The notes beneath the pieces are model-generated. The model saw nothing but the letters and a program-made list of their open reading frames with translations. It was not told the DNA's origin and searched no databases. Made by a program: the position numbers and the translations under genes. Source: Catonia carolina (taxonomy: Eukaryota > Arthropoda > Insecta > Hemiptera > Achilidae). From it: 64,000 bases of DNA. Where the stretch lies: assembly GCA_035578175.1 (NCBI GenBank), contig JAQMRL010000001.1:189741783-189805782 (forward strand). Direction: 5' to 3'. Below are positions 51,701-60,700 of the stretch, in pieces (positions within the stretch are counted from its first letter, which is position 1; each line of letters opens with the position of its first letter).

Positions 51701-54700
51701 ACTCACACGACTTTCTCTTGCCAATACAAATAATAAACAATAATACTAACATTAGTAATAAAACATTAGAAGTAAACAAAAAACTAACCTTAATAAACAT
51801 AACCTAATTTTAATCATATATGAAAGACGCAAAATGAAAATCGAACTCAGTTTGGCTTAAAAATATGGAAAATCGCTTTTTCATGCTAAACTAGGCACTG
51901 TACAAAAATGCTCTAAATAAAAGTTGTAGATCTTTTAATTTCCTATAAATTTGATTATATACACTTTTGTCGTAAAATGCATACTAAGGCCGAAATCTTA
52001 ATAAAATAGATTTTTCACACGTTTTCGTGAGAAAAAAACAGAAAATCGCTAATTACCGCTAAACTAAGCGTTATACAAAAAAATGTTTGAAATAAAAATT
52101 ATAGAATTTTAAATTGTCTACAAATTTTATTATATAAACTTTTGCGCTAAAATGCATATTAAAGCCTCAATCTTAAAAAAAAAACAATTGTTTTACGTGA
52201 AAACAGCCTCACCAAGAATTTCAGTAAACATGGCACCTACCCTATCTTGTAGAGCATAAAAAATTTAGTAAACCAGGCGATTTTAAAAAAAACGTAGGAC
52301 CAGTTTTTGAGAAAATCGAAAAAAGTGAAAAATTACACGAATAAACTACTACTTCTGGTTGACCGATTTTGATGAAAATGTTCGTGTCGGGTCCGGTAGT
52401 GATATGTAACTTAAGTTTCAAGTTCGTACGATGTTCCGTTCTTGAGATATTCTGTTCACACACACACACACACAAACAGACCAATCACTAAAAACATGTT
52501 TTTTGGGTTCAGGGGGTCTGAAAACGTGTAGATCCGGTGAAAACTTGAGTTTGAAAAATCGGCATGAAAACAATACTTTCCTTCCTATGTATTCATATCG
52601 GCAAAAGAAAGTAAAAATCTGTCCCTTCAAGCTGATTCTAGATTTACCATATTTAACTTAGGAACTTCTTATTGGAGATTAATTCTTAATAGAATACTAA
52701 GATTTATTTTATTTTGTTTAACATATGATACTGACTTAACCTACAATTTTAATTTTGTACGGATTAAAATTTGAAATAAAATTTAAAAAAATTGTAAATC
52801 AATTTTAAAATGTTCCCAGTCTGTTGTTTTATTTTGTTTTCTAATAACACCACATAGGGTCATAATTACTACAGATTGATACGAGTTTAATTTCCCTCAA
52901 TTTCTTTCCCATGTTATATTCCTCTATGTCATTAGGTTTACCTTATAAAGCTATTCTTCTTCTGAACAGTACACTACAGTTCAGCCGTTCTTAGTTTGCT
53001 CCTACTGTCAACAAACAAAAGCTACCTACTACAGGGTGCATGCTAGAGTCTGTGACTTTACAGATGTTTTAAATTATAAGTACTTAAAGTACTAAAAACA
53101 TCAGTCATGATATGATGTAGGCCTAACAATTTCATTTAAAAAAATACTTTTAAAAGTACTTTGTAATTAAATACTTTTGAAAGTATGTTTTTGTTACTTT
53201 TTAATCAGCGTGTACACATTTTTATATAATGTGCATGCTCAGTGATGTCATTATTTGTTTACATTAGGAGCAAACTAAGAGAGGCTGGACTATAAGTGAT
53301 CCTGACAATAATGAACTGGTAGTAAGCAAAGGCATAAAAAAAATGTTTCTGCCAATAAATTTCACTTCTTTATGTCAGTTGATGGATCAAGGAGTATTGG
53401 CTACTCTTAAGAAGATGTATATCATCACAGGCTTCATTCAAAACTTTCAGTTTATAAGATGAAGAAGATAACTTCATGAAAGCACTGTGGAAATCAATGT
53501 AAAAGATGTTATGTTTTGAATTGGTGACTGCTGAACATTTTTCTTTCGTCATATTGCCGAGATAGTGGAAGATTCTATTATCAGATGAAGAAAAGCAATA
53601 CACACTGAATGAAAGCAACACTCTAGTAGTCTCAATTCAAAAGATTTCCGCTTGTGAAATACTGATAATAATAGTTTTCAGGAGTGGATGAAAATAGACG
53701 AACAATATGAAATGATTGACAATGGCTCAATTATGATGGGAAATGGTCTTGAAGTTGAAGACTACAAAGAATGTGATAATGAAAAATCTGGTGTGAAACA
53801 CTCACACAACTTTCTCTTGCCAGTGCAAATAATTAACAATAAACCTAACATTAGTAATAAAACATTAGAAATAAACAAAAAAATAAGCTCAATAAACATA
53901 ACCTAATTTTAATCATATATGAAAGACGCAAAATGAAAGTCGAACTCAGTTTGGCTTAAAAATACGGAAAATTACTCTTTCATGCTAAACTAGGCTCTGT
54001 AGAGAAAAATGCTCTAAATAAAAGTTGTAGATCTTTTTATTTACTATAAAATTAATTATATACACTTTTGTCGTAAAATGCATACTAAGGCCAAAATCTT
54101 AAAAAAATCTTTTCACACGTTTTCGTGAGAAAAAAAAACAGAAAATCGCTAATCACTGCTAAACTAAACGTTATACAAAAACATGTTTGAAATAAAAGTT
54201 GTAGGATTTTAAATTCTCTACAAGTTTTGTTATATAAAGTTTTGCGCTGAAATGCATATTAAAGCCGTAATCTTAAAAAAACAATTTCTTTACGTGAAAA
54301 CAGCCTCACCGAGAATTTCAGCAAACACGGTGCCTACCCTATCTTGTAGAGAATAAAAAATTGTGTAAACCAGGTGATTTTAAAAACAATCGAAGTACCA
54401 GTTTTCGAGAAAATTGCAAAAAAGTGAAAAATTACACGAATAAACTACTACTTCTGGTTGACCGATTATGATGAAAATGTTTGTGTCGGGTCCGGTAGTG
54501 GTATGTAACTTAAGTTTCAAGTTTCAAGTTCGTACGATGTTCCGTTCTTGAGATATTTTGTATATATACACACACACACACACACACAGACCAATCGCTA
54601 AAAACATGTTTTTTGGGTTCAGGGGGTCTGAAAACATATAGATCCAATGAAAACTAGATTTCTTAAAATCGACATGAAAACAATACTTTCCTTCCTATAT

Positions 54701-57700
54701 ATTCATATACGCAAGAGAAAGTAAAAATGAATGATAAGGAAGAGGCAGTTTTAAGCACCTCAGAAGCAGTAAACATTTTTAAAAGAGTTTTAGCCTACAT
54801 TAGAAGACAACAAGAAACAACACCATCTATAGTCCAGCCTCTCTTAGTTTGCTCCTAATGTAAACAAATAATGACGTCACTGAGCATGCGCATTATATCA
54901 AAATGTCTACACGCTGATTAAAAAGTAAAAACATAACACTTTCACAAGTATTTAAATACAAAATACTTTTAAAAGTATTTTTCTAAATGAAATTGTTAGG
55001 CCTACATCATTATCATGACTGATGTTTTTAGTACTTTAAGTACTTATAATATAAAAAATAGTTAACTTAATAGGAATACGACATCCGTAAAGTCGTAGAC
55101 TCTAACGTGCAACCTGTAGTAGGTAGCTTTTGTTTGTTGACAGTAGGAGCAAACTAACAACGGGTCAACCGTAACATAATGTTGGTGTGGTGCTGGCTTG
55201 ATATTGCCACTAAGAAAAGGGCTACGCAATGTAAGCAAACATCTATAACGGAGTTTTTTTAAAAACAGTCATTCATTTCGTAAGTACTGCCAAACATTTT
55301 ATCTAAGCCATTATGATAAATGTGTTAAATATTCTTTGTATTTTAATTATTAGCCCTAGTGTTTTTACAAAATCATTAATGCAGTATTTAGGTACCAACT
55401 TTAACTTGTTATTTTCAACTACAGTATATTTACAACTTAAAAGTATTTATCTTTTCAACTATAGTAGCTAATTATTTACAACTTAAAACTATTTCTATTT
55501 TGTATAATGAATTTATAATATAATAAATTTCACTAACCTTCCTTTTTAACTGCGTCAACTTTTATTTTCACTTACACGTATTTCGGTGGATCCACCATCA
55601 TCAGAGTAAATAATATATAATTGAAACTAAAAACTTTATTTATTAAAAATCTACAGAAGATAATACATCTTCAGTCATTTGTATAAAACTCTAGAGATTT
55701 GTATAAATCATCTTCTGTAGATTTTTAATAAATAAAGTTTTTAGTTTCAATTATATGTTATTTACTTTGATGATGGTGGATCCACCGAAACACATGTAAG
55801 TGAAAATAAAAGTTGACGCAGTTAAAAAGGAAGGTTAGTGAAATTTATTATATTATAAATTCATTATACAAAATAGAATTAATTTCAAACTGCAGGATGC
55901 ATTATAGGGATTTATTTTTAAAACTATTTATCATAATTTGTGCAAAGCTAACCATTTGTTTCGTTAAATTTATTTTTAAAATCCAGCAAACATACTATTT
56001 ATTTAAATTATTCTCTGGTACCGGATTATTCAACATTTCGCTTATCTGACCACCTCCTGGATGTTTCAGATAATTGAGACTCTACCGTATTTGTAACAGA
56101 CAATAAACAAAAAGCAAGCACCAATACCCATACGAAGTAAAGACTGCAAATGAGATCTAGTCAATAACAACCAAGATTGGGTAAGAGGTTGCCACTTTAC
56201 TTTGTTACATTTCAGAAATAAGTTGGGATTTCCTTAACCTTGACATGAAGCTTACAATAAAATCTTTGTCGTGGTTTCCTGTTTAATTTTTCAACTTATG
56301 GATTAAAAGATTTTAAAAATTTATGCGACTGTTCATGAAGATATGAGGGTTATCCAGAAAATAAACCTCCGTTTTGAAATAAAAAGTAAACGAGTGAAGA
56401 TACAAAAACTTTATAATGTACATATTAAAACTACAGTTTTTCTCTATTTTTCGACATAGTCGCCAAACAGATTTAAGCACTTGTCGTACCTTGGAGCAGT
56501 CTTTGAAATACCCTCTGCATAAAAATCTGCCGCCTGTGAATGTAGCCAACCATTCACGGCGTTTTGAAGCTCTTTGTCATTGGCGAACCGCTGAGATGCA
56601 AGCCACTGTTTCATGTTCGGGAACAGGTGAAAGTCACTAGGAGCCAAGTCTGGGCTGTATGGGGGATGATCGAAAACATCCCATTTAAACTTGGCCAAAA
56701 GTTCATTTGTTCTTCGAGCTGTATGAGGGCGAGCGTTGTCATGCACAAACACAACACTACGTGTCAGAAAGCCACGACGCTTGTTTTCAATCATCCCCCA
56801 TACAGCCCGGACTTGGCTCCTAGGGACTTTCACCTGTTCCCGAACATGAAGCAGTGGCTTGCATCTCAGCAGTTCGCCAATGACAAAGAGCTTCAAAATG
56901 CCGTGAATGGTTGGCTACATTCACAGGCGGCAGATTTTTATGCAGAGGGTATTTCAAAGACTGTTCCAAGGTACGACAAGTGCTTGAATCTGTTTGGCGA
57001 CTATGTCAAAAAATAGAGAAAAACTGTAGTTTTAATATCTATATAATAAAGTTTATGTATCTTCACTCGTTTACTTTTTATTTTAAAACGGAGGTTATTT
57101 TCTGGATAACCCTCGTAAATGGTTTTCATGAGTAATCCAAAACTTTTAGTTATATGAACTGTGGTAGAGCGATAACACAAAACATGGCAACGCAAAAAAC
57201 TTTGGACGAAAGTCAATTGGCTGTGGTGTATTCTAAGCCAATAAGCTCCGTCTTCAACAGTTAGGCGGAGTGCACACCTATACGATACGATACGTAAGAT
57301 ACGATATTTATCTTATGCGATAAATGTCTGCTTGCTCAATACAAAACACATTGCTGGTGAAAACTTGCCGCACACCAGTGATACAGCGACATTTATCGTA
57401 AGATATTTGTAGCATACGATATGTTCGGCTTGTCTTATGCGATAAATATCTTAAGACATTAGTCCCCTGACACCCCTGTTAAAACATCATACTATCGCGT
57501 TTTCTTATTTTCATTGTTAAAAATTTGTTTTAATTATATTATTACAATAATGAAGGACGATCCTGTTTTTATGATATTCTTTGTAAATGAGGGACAATTT
57601 TCTCTAAATCGGAGAAACTAGATTTAAAATAAAATACAAATTCTCAGGTCTCATTCTGTATGTCTCTGTGAATTTATCTTCATACAGCGATAGTTCTTTA

Positions 57701-60700
57701 TATAGAATAGCTGAGCTGTGGTGTACATTGTGTAAATTATATCGATGAACCCAAAACCTTCTGTTTATCCTTCTACGGAAATACCAACGGGAGATTACAA
57801 AATCTTCTTCGCTTGAGAACTCATTATATACTGAGAACATTATTAAGATTATATCGTACAAATAAAATCGTATCTCACTGGTGTGCATTCATCTAAGATA
57901 TACGATAAATATTGTATAAGATAAGTATCGTATCTTATGTATCGTATCGCATAGGTGTGCACTCCGCCTTAGTCTTTCGCTCATCAAGGTATAGTAGGTA
58001 GAGTTGGAGAAATAGAATAGGAGAAGTGGTAAATCCTATGCTCCCAACTCACCATGTGACTCAATCTCAACCTACTTATTACTTGGTGTAGAGTTGTTAT
58101 GGAAGTGTACTACCTTCTTTACCTTTTATAAGGGCATTTTCACATACACTGTCACTGGCCAAAATAACTTTTCACACAGTCCGAAAAAACCGGAGCAGGT
58201 AATCATGTGCGCTGAATTTCTCCACAGTTTGTAAAGTAGCAGGGTTTTCTTTCTATGAGTTCTATTAATGTCACAACATCGTATTTGGATCTTTTCCGTT
58301 TTGTCACAAGAAATGTACTGCATTTAGCACTTGTTATGCGGCTTGCGTCATCCTTAATAAACTAACCTAATTTTAATCATATAATATGAAAGACCTATAT
58401 AGTGACGGCTTGCGTCATCCTCAATAAACATAACCTAATTTTAATCGTATAATAATATGAAAGACGCCAAATGAAAATCAATCTTAGTTTGGCTTAAGAT
58501 CTTAAGCCTTAGATCTTAAGATCTTAGATCGTAGATCTTTTAATTTCCTATAAATTTTATTATATAAACTTTTGTCGTTAAAATGCATAGACTACTGAGG
58601 CCGAAATCTTAAAAAAATTGATTTTTCACAAGTTTTCGTGAGAAAAAAACAGAAAATTACTAATTACCGCTAAACTAACTGTTATACAAAAAAATGTTTG
58701 GAATAAAAGTTGTAGGATTTAAAATTCTCTACAACTTTAATTATATACATTTTGCGGTAAAATGCATTATAAAGCTGAAATCTTACAAAAAAAACTTTTT
58801 TTACGTGAAAACAGCCTCACCAAGAATTTCAGCAAACATGATTCCTACCCTATCTTGTAGAGCATAAAAAAATTAAGTAGACTAAATAAGGCAATTTAAA
58901 AAAAATCGTAGGACCAGTTTTTGAGAAAATCAAAAAAAGTGAAAAATTACACAAATAAACTACTACTTCCAATTGACCGATTTTGATGAAAATGTTCGTG
59001 TCGGGTCCGGTAGTAGTATGTAACTTAAGTTTCAAGTTCGCACGATGTTCCGTTCTTGAGATATTTTGTATACACATACAGACCAATCGCTAAAAACATG
59101 TGTTTTGGGTTCAGGGGGTCTGAAAACGTGTAGATCCGGTGAAAACTCGATTTTGAAAAATCGACATAAAAACAATACTTTCCTTCCTATATATTCATAT
59201 AGAAGGAGATGACTCATGTTGACAAACTTAAATAAAATAAAATAATAATAACAGTAATAACATAACAAGAGCAACATTAACTATGAGTAATGGCTATGCG
59301 TAATGGAATGAGTCATAAATAGTTTAATAGTTAAATAAATATTATGTATTGTAAAATATACATATGTTCAAATTACATGTTCAATAATGGGTTACGCGAC
59401 CCGCATAACACTCGCTAAATGCAGTACATTTCTTGTGACAAAACGGAAAAGATCCTCGTACTTGAACAATTTACTCATTGTATGATGATTAAAAGTTATA
59501 AAACACAAAATAAAAGTTATATAAACCTTTCATAAGCTTTTTCTTTTTGTCATCAGTCCCTCGACTGGTTTGATACAGTTCTCCAAGCTGTTCAATCTTG
59601 CGCAAGTCGTTTCATAACTACATACATATAACACCCTACATCTTTTGTAATTTGCTTTACATATTCTAATCTTTGCCTCCACCTACAATTTACTCCCTCA
59701 ATATTACCCTCCATTATTGATAGCCCAATACTTGGATGTCTTAAGATATGCCGCACTAGCCGATCCCTTCTTCTGGTAAGATGTTTCCATATACTTCTTT
59801 TTTCATCCACTCGCCTAAGAACCTCTCTATTACTTATTTTGTCCACCCACCTAATCTTTAACATTTTCCTATAACACCACATTTCAAAAGCTTCTATCCT
59901 CTTCTTTTCTACAGCCCTTATCACCCACGTTTCACTCCCGTGTAATGCTACACTCCAAACATAATGTTTTAAGAAACTTTTCCTAATCTGTAAATCAATG
60001 TTTGTAGTCAGTAAGCTGTTTTTTTATTTCAAAGGCTTTTCTAGCTTGAGCAATTTTACTTTTGATATCACTTGTGCTTCTATCATTCTTTGTTATTTTA
60101 CTCCCTAGATAACAGAATTCCCCAACTTCCTGTAAGTTTTTGTTGCCTACTTTTACATTTCCCATCTCTTCTAAACCACTCCTGCTGCTGCACAACACTT
60201 TCGTCTTGTTCTTATTAATTTTCATGGAGTAATCCTTTCTCATTATCTCATCCATTCCATTTAAAATATCCTCTAGTTCTTTCTTTGTCTCGGCTAATAC
60301 TACTACATCATCGGCAAATCTCAGCATTTTTATTGTTTCTCCTTGAATAAGTTATACTAGTACGATAAAAAATTGTATACACACAAATACTACAAATAAA
60401 ACAAACAATATCTGTTCTTATCACAATGAGACCCACTGCAATACCGGTGAGTACAGTATAGTTGTACCTACTGTACGAACTTAATTCGTTTTGAAATGGA
60501 GTTCAAATGGCGAAAAGTTTGTATAGCGGGGTGCGCCCCCACGACGTGATCATGAATTACATTTCTGGGTCTGTTAATCCTGGTTACACCTTTTGCAACA
60601 GCAGTTGCCTTAATGCTTTCTTTGTTCTGGATAGTTGTTGCAATAGTAGACTCGTTCAATCCATACGTTGAAACCAAATCCACCCGTCTCACTCCAGTTG

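Larger units (their letters stand above)
53293..55263 (+). pseudogene. Tigger/jerky-type transposase C-terminal half, split by two insertions
   Basis: Pieces 53295-53780, 54729-54829 and 55172-55263. The reading starts [20 protein letters not shown], with [14 protein letters not shown] carrying the last catalytic D, followed by TLKKMY. The second part ([10 protein letters not shown]...DYKECDNE) is cut by a HINE and continues [20 protein letters not shown], then is cut by a MITE. It ends [19 protein letters not shown] with a stop, a PIP-box-like tail as in the remnant at 39679. Frameshifts and stops occur in the first part. Confidence 0.82.

Noticed and set aside
57264..57968. GATACGATA-rich ends as a satellite
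   Set aside because: The repeats are confined to two inverted ends with TTA duplications and a Harbinger-type frame between, so they are transposon termini.
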